Source of the DNA: Arthrobacter pityocampae
GTDB taxonomy: Bacteria > Actinomycetota > Actinomycetes > Actinomycetales > Micrococcaceae
Assembly (NCBI RefSeq): GCF_002927275.1
Contig: NZ_PRKW01000001.1
Span: 248,001-312,000, forward strand
Length of the DNA stretch: 64,000 nucleotides
Direction: 5' to 3'
Part shown: positions 9,601 to 17,872 of the stretch, piece by piece
Position numbering within the stretch: position 1 is the stretch's first letter
How the letters are laid out: each line of letters begins with the position of its first letter
Program-made: the position numbers and the translations under genes
The notes under the pieces: model-generated
The model's database searches: none
What the model was told of the DNA's origin: nothing
Seen by the model: the letters and a program-made list of their open reading frames with translations, nothing else

Positions 9601-10365
9601 CATCGGGAGGCGACCTACTGGGACGCACTCCTCGCTCAGAACCCGTATGCGGCCGACGTGCTGGCCACCTGCTTCGGCTTCACCGGACCGGTCATCGCCG
9701 AGGGCTATCCGCGCAACGACTCCCTGAAGACGCCTGATGCCGGACATCGACGCACGGCTGTCCGGGATCTCCTCGGAATCGGCGCAGACAAGAAGGCAAT
9801 CCTGTACGCGCCAACGTGGCGCGATGACGCCAAGAACACGTCCAAGCAGTACGAACTGGTGACCTATCTGGACTTCGAAGCTGCACAGAAGCAGCTGGGC
9901 GACGAATATGTCCTCTTGCTGCGAGGCCACCACAACATCGCCGGCCAGCGACAGACCGCCGGCAACCCCTTCGTCATCGATGTGACCGAGTATCCCGAGG
10001 TGAACGATCTGTATCTCGCCGCCGACATCCTCATCAACGACTATTCGTCGGTCATGTTCGACTTCTGCGTGACCGGAAAGCCGATTATCTTCCTGACCCC
10101 GGACATCGCGCAGTACCGCGATTCCACGCGGGGGTTCTACTTCGATCTCGAGCAGCAGGCCCCTGGTCCGCTGCTCATGACCACTTCCGACGTCGTGAAC
10201 GCGATCAAGTCGCTGCCGTCCGTCAGAATCCGCTACGCCGAGCGGTACCGGGCATTTGTCGAGACATACGCGCCCATGTGCAACGGTTCCGCGACGCAGC
10301 GAGTGGTTGACACCCTTGCCACTGAAACCCTCCACACCAATTTTCAGTCTATTCTCGCCCATTAG
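6634..10365 (+). CDS. Large TagF/TagB-type CDP-glycerol glycerophosphotransferase with N-terminal GT2-like region
   Basis: A 1243-residue protein. Residues ~65-330 resemble a degenerate GT-A (family 2) domain (IAVGVVVSDAAQDLASTLQS, then MSLSAGDVLAPGALDNAV); the usual DxD is not obvious. The middle ~330-870 is beta-rich with no motif I recognise. The C-terminal ~370 residues form the CDP-glycerol glycerophosphotransferase domain, with QTWHGTPLKKLGND, LYAPTWRDD, LLRGHHN and LAADILINDYSSVMFDF. TagF-type enzymes transfer glycerol-phosphate or ribitol-phosphate from CDP-polyols to build or prime wall teichoic acid at the inner membrane face. The ATG has AAGGAC upstream. Base composition is that of the host. 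Polymerase rather than primase activity is inferred from size. Confidence 0.85.
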   Translation: MARWTTADDAVSGIRRIAERQLRTAWRKLPAEQRTKLKQAVHPADAAKVERRVSTLASGSARPIVPAQKPVIAVGVVVSDAAQDLASTLQSVLRQKFGPVAIVVIDITGEDSIASKTATYTKRDGRVTFQAAAGLSAAAARHLAVETTTTRWVMSLSAGDVLAPGALDNAVKSLKISRSDLAVGTVGVRKGAKFVTPAAQTAVHGTENLTTTLEHSPGIAGDLYLSNKVFSRSFWLEALAEIETDGELWQAEFIRTAYQRAGTIDLLPRKVSDVVADLGGDTLTRDQLCSTKTLGEYLLRMTRTLTAESTEASPELMGHLLTRLIGTDLFPFYEVVPRTDDAHWSLLVNGTQELATLGPIAWEEIRLHNRLILAAVLDDNRADVVAICSSRSDLGSTFATIFDKGAVLAQPPYLRDLTQQPTEDLLSCQDVDLKITSKITGLAWEADGSLAITGHAYIPSIDPLGAGLKIEAVVMDPDGTEVRTLVVDRHRDPRIDWEANDNWTSYADSGFSTRIDPSMLLADDSGATSWWIKLRLTAHDRVLESPVTRREMTGAAGTVPISAIDGQRRIAVEFKSGTGLTLIRVAPMYSATNVALEGRTLTITVEAHSAPLASKITVECAKLAIRKTAVCVDVRGNVADYRLVIPRLSAEASPRVEHQWDLRLDSGFKTPQPIAWRPDSVAFEDQHDRTRRLRLKLSGYGFLALEERRYRVEADGVAVSDDGRFLTLEGTADFTSIHAPRLVLSSGKSVIEADQVSLNVTRNQGSNRFIVRFPLMSTPWGGEELVPEAGAYSVRYIPQKSEDNVGYWIPAAPAMQSTMPSRELRDALEVGLSRTAVAGALTVHIRPPLASGELGRFNQQSLRDATARADLPLRDAVLFMCFGGRRATDSTRRIFEEFQRRGVASDMYWAIADYSVTVPDGAQPVLIGSRLWYELLAEVKLLVNNNNFPFYFRKREGQTYIQTWHGTPLKKLGNDVARTNFSLSYWNLMHREATYWDALLAQNPYAADVLATCFGFTGPVIAEGYPRNDSLKTPDAGHRRTAVRDLLGIGADKKAILYAPTWRDDAKNTSKQYELVTYLDFEAAQKQLGDEYVLLLRGHHNIAGQRQTAGNPFVIDVTEYPEVNDLYLAADILINDYSSVMFDFCVTGKPIIFLTPDIAQYRDSTRGFYFDLEQQAPGPLLMTTSDVVNAIKSLPSVRIRYAERYRAFVETYAPMCNGSATQRVVDTLATETLHTNFQSILAH

Positions 10366-10544
10366 TCGAACTGCATCCGATTTTCCGTTTGGACGGGCAC
10401 TGCTAGTGCAATGGACGCAACAACCGACGCTGCAGGCCAAGAATTCCGCTTTCCGAAAGGCGCCCCAAAATTAGCCGGCACAATACATCAACCAACGATT
10501 CCGCATTGAATAAGGGCGAACAAGACGGAACGGAAGAACGCTCA

Positions 10545-13500
10545 GTGGCAACAGGTCAAAACGGAAATCCGAACACAACCGCCCAATACTATTTCGATCG
10601 AGGACACCAACTTCTTCACCAGAACGACCTCACTGGCGCGGCCAGATTTTTCGCGCAGGCTCTTCAGATTGACCCACAAAATGCGCGCTGGCAGTATCGC
10701 CTTGGCTTCGTCTACCAACGGCTAGGACTTGTGACTCAGGCCATCCAGCATTACCGGAATGCTGTTGCGCTCGAGCCCGGGCATGACCGGTGGGCGGCAA
10801 AGCTTTCAAGTACGGAGAATGCGTACCGCAACCAATCCCTCAATACACACCCAGATGATCGCCAACCAATAGCACACGACCTTCGGGAGCGCCTCAATAC
10901 CCTTCGGGCGGAAAAAGCTCCTAGATGGCAGCAGTTTGCGGTGTTGGAGGCAGGCTCCGCACTTTACGCGATTGAGTATGACTGGCAAAGTGCTCTGGGC
11001 CAGGCCGCATACGGGATGAAGAAGTACCAGACGGCTGCAGATGCATTCAGCAGAGCGTCAGCACTTCGACCGGGCAACTCAGAAGACTACTTCCTTGAGG
11101 GCCACAGTAGGGAACTGCAGGGCGACACCGCGGGAGCAAAGTCCGCCTACGAACGCGCTATGGCCTCGGACCACACGCTCGGTTCCAAGGTTCTCGGAAT
11201 CGGAGCATTCTTTCAGAACCGTGGGCGCTGGAAAGATGCTTTGCGCGCCTATGAGGAAACAGCCCGGCATTCCCCCGAGAACGCGGAAGTGCGCTTCAGG
11301 ATCGGACTTGCACTTGATCGATGCCACCGTTGGGAAGAATCTGTTCAGAACTATCAATTTGCTATAGTCCTTCGCAGTGATGTCCCTTATTGGCACTACA
11401 AACTGGGTCTCTCGTACGAGCGCACAGGACGTTGGATCGACGCATCTCGGGCTTATCTACATGCACACAAATTGGACACCTCCAAAAAATATTGGGCCTA
11501 TAGGTCGGCATATTGCCTGACACACGCCGGTGCCACTACCGACGCGACGGCTACGTTCATCAGTGCGATGGACGATCAGCACGTAATTGCTGCGGCCGAG
11601 ATGGCACGTCCGGAGAACGAGCGTACTTACCTCACCAACCTCGTGAAGAACTCGCACGCATTCCGCACCATGTCCAGTTCCCTAAGCCACGCAAAGAATG
11701 CTGCGAATATGGCGCTTGCAGCGGGAGATTGGGAAGCGGCTAGTGAGGAACTTTCCGTGGCCGTCAGACAATCGCAACTTTTTGACTCAAAGCTCCGAGA
11801 ACTACGGGCTTTTTCGATTGCGAAGGCCGGCGATCACGAGTCCGCCGCACGCGCTTTCATCGAAGCGCGATTGTTCAACACCTCAGACGGCATTGATATC
11901 AACAAATACCTCAAATCTTCAAAATCTAAAAATAGCATCGAATACACGGATCTCTTCGAATCCTTGGCGATCACACCCAATGTGATCCTCTGGGAAAGCA
12001 ACCATGGTGCATCCATCGGATGTCATCCACTTGCCATCTTTCGCCGTGTCGTGGCCGATCCTACTTTCGACGGGTGGCTTCACGTGTGGGCAACCATTCC
12101 TGGAACCACTATTCCCGCCGAGGTCGCTGAACGGGCCGACGTCGCATGCGTCCACCTTCATACCGATGCATACAAGCGCTACTTGAGCACTGCGCGATAT
12201 TTGGTGAACAACGTTTCATTTCCACCCTACTTTATCCGCAAAGATGGACAGGGTTACCTGAATACTTGGCACGGGACACCGCTAAAGACATTGGGAAAGG
12301 ACATGAAACAAGGTCCTGTAGCTCATGCAAACCTCGCCCGCAATTTTGTGCAAAGTACACACATAATGAGCCCAAACGAGCACACCTCACATGCATTGAT
12401 CGCCCGACACGATATCGAAGCGATCTTCGAGGGAAAGATAGCAATAACCGGATCGCCTCGAATTGATCGACTCATTGCAGCCGACGACGACCAAAGACGG
12501 CGTCTGAGAACAGCCTTGGGGATATCGGAGTCAGATCATCGGCCTATCGTGCTGTATGCGCCCACCTGGCGGGGCGAAACTCACAATCGCACAGTGGACC
12601 TTGACCAACTTCACGAGGATCTCGGCAACATGAGTAGTCGGGACCATCACCTAGTTTTCCGGGCGCATCGGCTGACCGAGACATTGTTACAACAAGTAAA
12701 CCTTGATGTCAGTGTGGTGCCTCCGCATATTGATACGAACGATCTTCTGATGGTCGTGGACCTCCTAATCACGGACTACTCGAGTATCTTTTTCGACTTC
12801 TTGCCAACCCGGAAGCCGGTGGTGTTCTACGCTTTTGACATTGAGCAGTACACCACTGACCGAGGCCTCTACTTTGACCTTGACGACATGCCTGGAGATG
12901 TCTGCAAAGATTCCGACGAACTCAAAGTGGCAATTTCAGCCGGTCTTGCGAGTGACTGGACTCCCGATCAAGTCTATGAGAAAGCCGTGGAAAAATTCTG
13001 CCCGAAGGAAGATGGCAATTCCGCGGAGCGGGTCAAAAGGTTCTTCTTTGAAGACGATCCTGATTCCATCGAATTAAAACGCGCTCCAGACGGGCGCACA
13101 ATAGTTCTCTTCCACCATGGGCTCATTCCGAACGGAATCGCTACGTCATTCCGTAGCTTAGTCCATAGCCTTGACCCTGACAAATATCGCCTCGTTCTAG
13201 TTGTCGAACCGCAAGTTCTGGCCAAGGACGCGCTCCGCGCGGCTAATCTCTTCGCCCTGCCGGACTACGTTCAAATAATCGGCAGGGTTGGAGTGCATGC
13301 CGTCACACCTGAGGAAAAATGGGTGGTCAATAAATTCAATTCTCAATATGACCTCGCATCGCCTGAACAATGGACTATATACCAGAGGAGTTTTGAGCGA
13401 GAGCATCGACGCATTTTTGGGACGAAGGCTTTCGATGCAATTATTGAATTCGATGGCTACAGCGCGTTCTGGACGTCGCTCCTCGCCTTCAGTCCCGGGG

Positions 13501-14330
13501 ACGGTCGGCGGACCATCTACCTCCACAACGACATGAAGAATGAAGAGGAGATGAAGTTCCCGGAGTTGGAAGCAGTGTTCCGACTCTATTCGCACTACGA
13601 CCGCTACGTGTCCGTCGCGCGCGCCGTATCCGAAAAGAATCGGAATGCGCTAGCGGAGCGATTCTCGTTGGAACCCTTAGGGTTCATGAATGTAGACAAT
13701 CAGATCCATCCCGAAGCCGTGCTCACTTTGGCAGCCGCACCTCTCGACGCCGACATCGAAGAATGGTATAGCGGGGCTCGCACGAATTTTCTGACAATTG
13801 GAAGAATGTCACCAGAGAAGGATCATGCAAAACTAATCAGAAGCTTCGTCAGTCATCACGCACAGGAACCGTCCGCTAGGTTGCTGATCCTCGGCACCGG
13901 GCCGCTGCTTCCCGATCTCGAACGACTCATCGTCGATCTCGATGCTACAGAATTCGTGTGGCTAGCAGGACAGCGCAGCAATCCTTACCCAGCCCTGGCG
14001 AGATGCGACGCCTTTGTACTGCCGTCGCTTCACGAAGGCCAACCGATGGTGCTGTTCGAAGCCATGATTTTAGAGAAGGCAATTATCAGCACAGATGTTC
14101 CCGGCCCAAGAGAGGTGCTGGACGGTCAGTACGGGTTGGTGGTGGAAAACAGTGGCACAGGACTCGAGCAGGGTTTCAATGCGCTGGGAACCGCCGAGTT
14201 CCCGTCTGCGAAGTTCGACCATGACGCATACTTGTTACTCGCTCGCAATCAATTTACGGATGTTTGTGTGCCGACAAGCACCGTATCCTCTCTTATCGAA
14301 GACCAATTCGAGGTCGTGGGACGCAAGTGA
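10545..14330 (+). CDS. Triple-domain protein: TPR repeats + TagF-type glycerophosphotransferase + GT4 glycosyltransferase
   Basis: About 1261 residues in three blocks. Residues ~1-330 carry TPR-like repeats (FFAQALQIDPQNARWQYRLG, HYRNAVALEPGHDRW, AFSRASALRPGNSEDYF, and others). Residues ~478-835 are a CDP-glycerol glycerophosphotransferase domain (NTWHGTPLKTLGKD, LYAPTWRGE, VFRAHRL, LLITDYSSIFFDF). Residues ~848-1252 are a GT4 glycosyltransferase (IGRMSPEKDHAKLI, LLILGTGPLLPDL, and the E-x7-E-type HEGQPMVLFEAM). It could add both polyol-phosphate and sugar to one growing polymer. GTG at 10545 has GGAAG about 9 nt upstream; a TTG at 10506 in the same frame lacks a ribosome site. Codon use is far more A/T-rich than in the preceding gene, suggesting acquisition. 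Confidence 0.85.
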   Translation: MATGQNGNPNTTAQYYFDRGHQLLHQNDLTGAARFFAQALQIDPQNARWQYRLGFVYQRLGLVTQAIQHYRNAVALEPGHDRWAAKLSSTENAYRNQSLNTHPDDRQPIAHDLRERLNTLRAEKAPRWQQFAVLEAGSALYAIEYDWQSALGQAAYGMKKYQTAADAFSRASALRPGNSEDYFLEGHSRELQGDTAGAKSAYERAMASDHTLGSKVLGIGAFFQNRGRWKDALRAYEETARHSPENAEVRFRIGLALDRCHRWEESVQNYQFAIVLRSDVPYWHYKLGLSYERTGRWIDASRAYLHAHKLDTSKKYWAYRSAYCLTHAGATTDATATFISAMDDQHVIAAAEMARPENERTYLTNLVKNSHAFRTMSSSLSHAKNAANMALAAGDWEAASEELSVAVRQSQLFDSKLRELRAFSIAKAGDHESAARAFIEARLFNTSDGIDINKYLKSSKSKNSIEYTDLFESLAITPNVILWESNHGASIGCHPLAIFRRVVADPTFDGWLHVWATIPGTTIPAEVAERADVACVHLHTDAYKRYLSTARYLVNNVSFPPYFIRKDGQGYLNTWHGTPLKTLGKDMKQGPVAHANLARNFVQSTHIMSPNEHTSHALIARHDIEAIFEGKIAITGSPRIDRLIAADDDQRRRLRTALGISESDHRPIVLYAPTWRGETHNRTVDLDQLHEDLGNMSSRDHHLVFRAHRLTETLLQQVNLDVSVVPPHIDTNDLLMVVDLLITDYSSIFFDFLPTRKPVVFYAFDIEQYTTDRGLYFDLDDMPGDVCKDSDELKVAISAGLASDWTPDQVYEKAVEKFCPKEDGNSAERVKRFFFEDDPDSIELKRAPDGRTIVLFHHGLIPNGIATSFRSLVHSLDPDKYRLVLVVEPQVLAKDALRAANLFALPDYVQIIGRVGVHAVTPEEKWVVNKFNSQYDLASPEQWTIYQRSFEREHRRIFGTKAFDAIIEFDGYSAFWTSLLAFSPGDGRRTIYLHNDMKNEEEMKFPELEAVFRLYSHYDRYVSVARAVSEKNRNALAERFSLEPLGFMNVDNQIHPEAVLTLAAAPLDADIEEWYSGARTNFLTIGRMSPEKDHAKLIRSFVSHHAQEPSARLLILGTGPLLPDLERLIVDLDATEFVWLAGQRSNPYPALARCDAFVLPSLHEGQPMVLFEAMILEKAIISTDVPGPREVLDGQYGLVVENSGTGLEQGFNALGTAEFPSAKFDHDAYLLLARNQFTDVCVPTSTVSSLIEDQFEVVGRK

Positions 14331-14369
14331 CCGGAAAGTCTACGCATGAGAATGTGACTGGTTCTGCGC

Positions 14370-15209
14370 ATGATTCCGTCTAGTCCTTATTCATTTTGCG
14401 GAATACCCGTCCGATTTGAATATCAGGCGGCGAGAAAAGACACGCGCCACTTGATCATCGTGTTCAGTTCAATCAGGAAATCGCCTGAGTTGTTGGACTT
14501 CATACATGAGAAGCCGCTCCTGAGCAACAATCGTAGCCATATCTTGTGGGTCTTCGATGATTTCGGGCCGGAGTACTCCTATTACCTTTGTCACGAGCGC
14601 CGATTCGAGATACAAAGAGCAGTTGTAGAACTGATTCGGATTTTTAAGAGGAGCCTTGGTTTACACGATACCGATTGCACGGCAGTTGGCATGTCCAAGG
14701 GTGGCACTGCGGCAATCATGGTTGGTATCGAGGCCGGCTGTTCCAACATTGTCGCCTCATCGCCTCAGATTGCTATTGGCGATTACCTCAAGAATCGCAA
14801 GCGATTCCCCATCATCGAATTTATGTCCGGCAAAGGCGATGATTCTGATGTTCAGTGGCTGAATCGCCTTGTGGTCGACAGGATCACAGCAGATCCGGAG
14901 CGTTCGCGCAACTTCTATTTGTTGACGTCGCCCTACGACCCTCACTGCATAGACTACCTCAGCACAGTTCAAAGTAGGCTGGATTCTTATTCTAATTTCA
15001 ATTTTATCAGCACTGCCTCAGACTTGTGCAGGAATCACACGCAGACCTTGCAATACAATGTTCCGCTTGTCCTAAACATTCTGGGATTACTTGCCGAGGG
15101 CCTGAGGCCGCGCCTGGGCGCTACCTCAAATGGATATGGATTCGATGATTCAGGTCATCGTGACCGTCACCTCCTGCTATCGTCGAGATTCGGGGGGTCT
15201 CTGGAGTGA
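14370..15209 (+). CDS. Alpha/beta-hydrolase-fold protein, possibly XcbB/CpsF- or Asp2-like
   Basis: 279 residues with an alpha/beta-hydrolase look: a LIIVFSSI strand, a HILWVFDDFG strand, and a nucleophile elbow GMSKGGTAA with Ser109 as candidate nucleophile. A YLLTSPYDPHCIDY segment and a later SDLCRNHTQTL could supply the acid and His. Capsule-associated XcbB/CpsF proteins and accessory-Sec Asp2 share this layout, but I place it there only tentatively. It follows the triple-domain polymerase by 39 nt in the A/T-rich islet, so a role in modifying the same polymer, such as acyl transfer or removal, is an inference. The ATG has no clear ribosome site; an in-frame TGA upstream limits the start. 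Confidence 0.55.
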   Translation: MIPSSPYSFCGIPVRFEYQAARKDTRHLIIVFSSIRKSPELLDFIHEKPLLSNNRSHILWVFDDFGPEYSYYLCHERRFEIQRAVVELIRIFKRSLGLHDTDCTAVGMSKGGTAAIMVGIEAGCSNIVASSPQIAIGDYLKNRKRFPIIEFMSGKGDDSDVQWLNRLVVDRITADPERSRNFYLLTSPYDPHCIDYLSTVQSRLDSYSNFNFISTASDLCRNHTQTLQYNVPLVLNILGLLAEGLRPRLGATSNGYGFDDSGHRDRHLLLSSRFGGSLE

Positions 15210-15251
15210 TCCTTGGGGTCGAGCAAGATGTGTCTCTCATGGGCTTGACTC

Positions 15252-15707
15252 ATGTTGAATCCGAACTGCGAGGAATTAGAGTCAATGGATCCGAAAGTCG
15301 AAATGGTCTCTCGGGGGGTCGAGTGCCAGACGAGTTGGTCGACAGAGGCGGGTAACAGCGACAGTCACCGGCTTGGGTACCTATGCAAAGAATTGCTCGA
15401 AGTAAATTTATGTCGATTCGAGAACGTCAAGGTCTGGTTCTACCGACCCAATTGTCTCGTTCTCGATTTCTTCATAGCGGGCCACCCCATTGCTATCGAT
15501 CTCGTTGATGACTCAGTCAGGATAACGGTGAAGCTGGCCGGAAGAAATCAGCAGGCCGAAGTATTGGTCGACAAGCTGATGCACAAGTCGGGAACACCAA
15601 AGATTGGTGGAAGGTATTATCTTCATCCAATTTCGATCCATGGCAGCAACGAGGATCTCTGGACTCGAGTACTGCGAATGGTGCGCGCCCTCGAATGGCG
15701 TATCTAA
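15252..15707 (+). CDS. Hypothetical protein, 151 residues
   Basis: I do not recognise this protein. It has no signal peptide, membrane segment or known motif. The C-terminal two thirds look like an alternating beta/alpha domain (VKVWFYRPNCLVLDFFI, HPIAIDLVDDSVRITVKLA, then a YYLHPISIHG strand). It lies in the same orientation between the hydrolase-like gene and the acyltransferase gene and shares their A/T-rich codon use. The start ATG lacks a strong ribosome site, and another frame is also open across the first 40 codons, so the true N-terminus is uncertain. Confidence 0.45.
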   Translation: MLNPNCEELESMDPKVEMVSRGVECQTSWSTEAGNSDSHRLGYLCKELLEVNLCRFENVKVWFYRPNCLVLDFFIAGHPIAIDLVDDSVRITVKLAGRNQQAEVLVDKLMHKSGTPKIGGRYYLHPISIHGSNEDLWTRVLRMVRALEWRI

Positions 15708-15862
15708 TGGCGCTTCATCCCGGTAATGCTCGAGTTGCCCATGACCCGGAGAGACTTATTTGGGTACCAGGCCAGTTTTTGAGACTTGGTGACCCTTCAG
15801 TCCGCGAGGCGATTGAGGCATAGAAGGATCAACGCCACATTCGAATGAAATGAGTAATTAAA

Positions 15863-16681
15863 ATGGCAGATATCAAGCCGGTATTGCTACGTGGAAGTGA
15901 AATACGGCCGTATGCCGACGAAAACGGAAATGTCATCGAGGGAAGTCCAAAGACGAACGGGCAGAGTATTGTCGAGTTTAGGGGATCCAATTGCCGGGTG
16001 GTCTTCGGGGAAAATTCGAGAATGTACGGGCAGATTGCTTTTCAGCGGGACGGCTCGTATGTCTCGCTCGGTGATTGGGCTTTTTTCCGGGGCCGGACGA
16101 GCCTTGGCTTGGACTGCCGTGTCACTTTTGGTTACAACGTTTACTGCGGCGTTGACCTTCAAGTGAATACTGCGGAGGGGCAAGACATCACAATTGGCGA
16201 CGACGTCCTCATTGCAAATCACTGTCGAATTAGAGCGGATGACTCGCACCCCATTTATGACGGAGTCACCGGCGACCGGCTCAACCACTCGAGGTCCATC
16301 GTCGTCGAGGATCACGTCTGGATCGGGCAGGAAGTGTTCATCATGCCTGGCGCCCATGTCCAGACCGGAAGCATCATCGGTGCGAGGAGCATGGTCACGA
16401 GGTCTTCCCTCATTCCTCCCCACAGTCTTGCGTTCGGAAGCCCGGCCACAGTCCGGCGGAGCAAAGTCCACTGGGTGCGAAAGCATACGCAGAACAGTTT
16501 CGACCTGCCCGCCCGGGTAGAGCCGATCTTCGGGGAAGTACCAATCGAGCCTGAATTCGGATCATTCATTTGTAATTCCTGCAACTTTCGAGCGCCTGCG
16601 CACGATATGGATGCGGCCGGAACGGCTGCAGTACGCCACATGAGAGAGGCTCCGTCGCACGGTATAACACTGGAGCCCTGA
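15863..16681 (+). CDS. Left-handed beta-helix (hexapeptide-repeat) acyltransferase
   Basis: 272 residues. The central region (~40-195) is built of hexapeptide turns ([LIV]-G-x4 style: VVFGENSRMYGQIAF, YVSLGDWAFF, ITIGDDVLIANHC, IVVEDHVWIGQEVF, TGSIIGARSMVTRS), the coil fold of the galactoside/maltose/NeuD acetyltransferase group. The RADDSHPIYD segment carries the likely catalytic His, and LAFGSPATVRR is the usual end of the helix domain. An ~80-residue C-terminal tail with a CNSCNF Cys pair is unusual. It probably O- or N-acetylates a sugar of the wall polymer, using acetyl-CoA in the cytoplasm. It is the last confident gene of the A/T-rich islet. Confidence 0.8.
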   Translation: MADIKPVLLRGSEIRPYADENGNVIEGSPKTNGQSIVEFRGSNCRVVFGENSRMYGQIAFQRDGSYVSLGDWAFFRGRTSLGLDCRVTFGYNVYCGVDLQVNTAEGQDITIGDDVLIANHCRIRADDSHPIYDGVTGDRLNHSRSIVVEDHVWIGQEVFIMPGAHVQTGSIIGARSMVTRSSLIPPHSLAFGSPATVRRSKVHWVRKHTQNSFDLPARVEPIFGEVPIEPEFGSFICNSCNFRAPAHDMDAAGTAAVRHMREAPSHGITLEP

Positions 16682-17872
16682 ATACACAATCGGGCACCGT
16701 TACCGTCAGTGCTCTGTCCTGTGATTTCTGGTCGGCCAACACGGAAATCGCGTGTTTCGCCGCTGGTAATTGGATGGCCGACGCTCAAAGTCTTTGTTCC
16801 GCATCAACAGGAGGCGCTCCTGGATGCAGACGCCGCTGTTTTTGTGATTTTTGGCCGGCACTATCACCCATATATCAGAATTGTATCCTGTGAGATCGCG
16901 ACGCAGTCAGATATTTCCGGCAACTTCTTACGGAAGCGCTGATGATGGACAAGCTAGTTTCCCTGAGATCCGGAGGTTGCTGACGCAGGACAGCCGGAAG
17001 CCGGCGCAGGTCTAGCGAAGGGGTTTGGAGTCGATCGGGACGGTCGCCTAATTCTAGAGAACTGTTGCACGGCTGCATCCAGAGAGTGTCTTGGTCCATC
17101 CGGCCGGCCGGGTGCCGTGCTGGATAGGCGCTCACATGCAGGGTGGTTCGTTGTTCGCGTGATTGAACATCCCGTGGGACCTCGGCAAGCCGCTAGTTCG
17201 TAGGTGCTCATGCCGGCGTCACCGGTTCTCCGAGTCCCCTTTCAAGGTCCGGTAACCGCGACGCCTCCGCACTAGCGGGCGGATACCCGACAGAGCGTCC
17301 TCCTACCTCAGCAGCAGAGCTTCTTCACCGACCTCCCGACGATCGCTCCCATCGAACAGCACGATGAATAGGTCAGATACAGGTGTCTTTTCTACGGCGT
17401 TGACCGCCAGCCAGTTCAGGTTGTCCTGAAGTTTGCTCTCAGTATTCGGGCAGAATTAGCGCAGTTCACGAAGCCAGTCCTTGATGCAGTGGGATGATCG
17501 CGTCATGCCCGCTGGGGGCATGTAGGTTCTGCGAGGTCTCACTATGTATACGCTTCATGGCCCCGAGCGAGGGCTTGAGCCTGTTGGTTGTACTCGAGGA
17601 AGCATCACCCGTGACCTCCACGTCACGTGGCACGCCGACGTTCGTCTGCGCCACTTGAGGATCTCGCCTCGTCATGGCCCCTTTCAAGTGCTGATTCGAG
17701 AAATACCTGTCTATCCCGCCAGATCGCTTCATGGCGCGACTAGCGGCGCAGGCCGCCTTCGGTTACCACCTCACCAGGGCGTCGGATCATGCTGATTCAC
17801 ACCCCTTGGTTCCTACACGTCTCTCTGCGCTCCATCTGGCGTGCCTCCGGAATACCTAGCCCACGAGGAATC
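16682..17872. other. 1.2-kb region without a convincing gene; probably decayed DNA
   Basis: Only short open frames are present on both strands (77-88 codons), none with a recognisable motif, ribosome site or consistent codon bias. Base composition changes from A/T-rich at the left to host-like at the right. The one stretch that reads like protein is the minus-strand fragment at 17303-17455, described separately. I see no intact terminal inverted repeats or transposase. The position at the end of the A/T-rich islet fits a remnant left by transfer or rearrangement. Confidence 0.5.
17303..17455 (-). pseudogene. Short protein-like fragment, possible gene remnant
   Basis: A 50-codon stretch between two stops reads FCPNTESKLQDNLNWLAV, continuing through TPVSDLFIVLFDGSD and ending in EEALLLR. 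The heptad-like helix and strand pattern look coding-like, but the frame has no start codon or ribosome site, and the upstream codons (KDWLRELR) are cut off by a stop. It may be the C-terminal remnant of a lost gene. The family is not recognised. Confidence 0.25.

Noticed and set aside
16709-16942. 77-codon plus-strand ORF after the acyltransferase gene
   Set aside because: No ribosome site, no recognisable motif and irregular codon use. I treat it as part of the decayed region.
16875-17211. Minus-strand ORFs that might be a transposase remnant
   Set aside because: No DDE, HNH or recombinase motif and no terminal inverted repeats or target duplication could be seen, so a mobile-element call is not supported.
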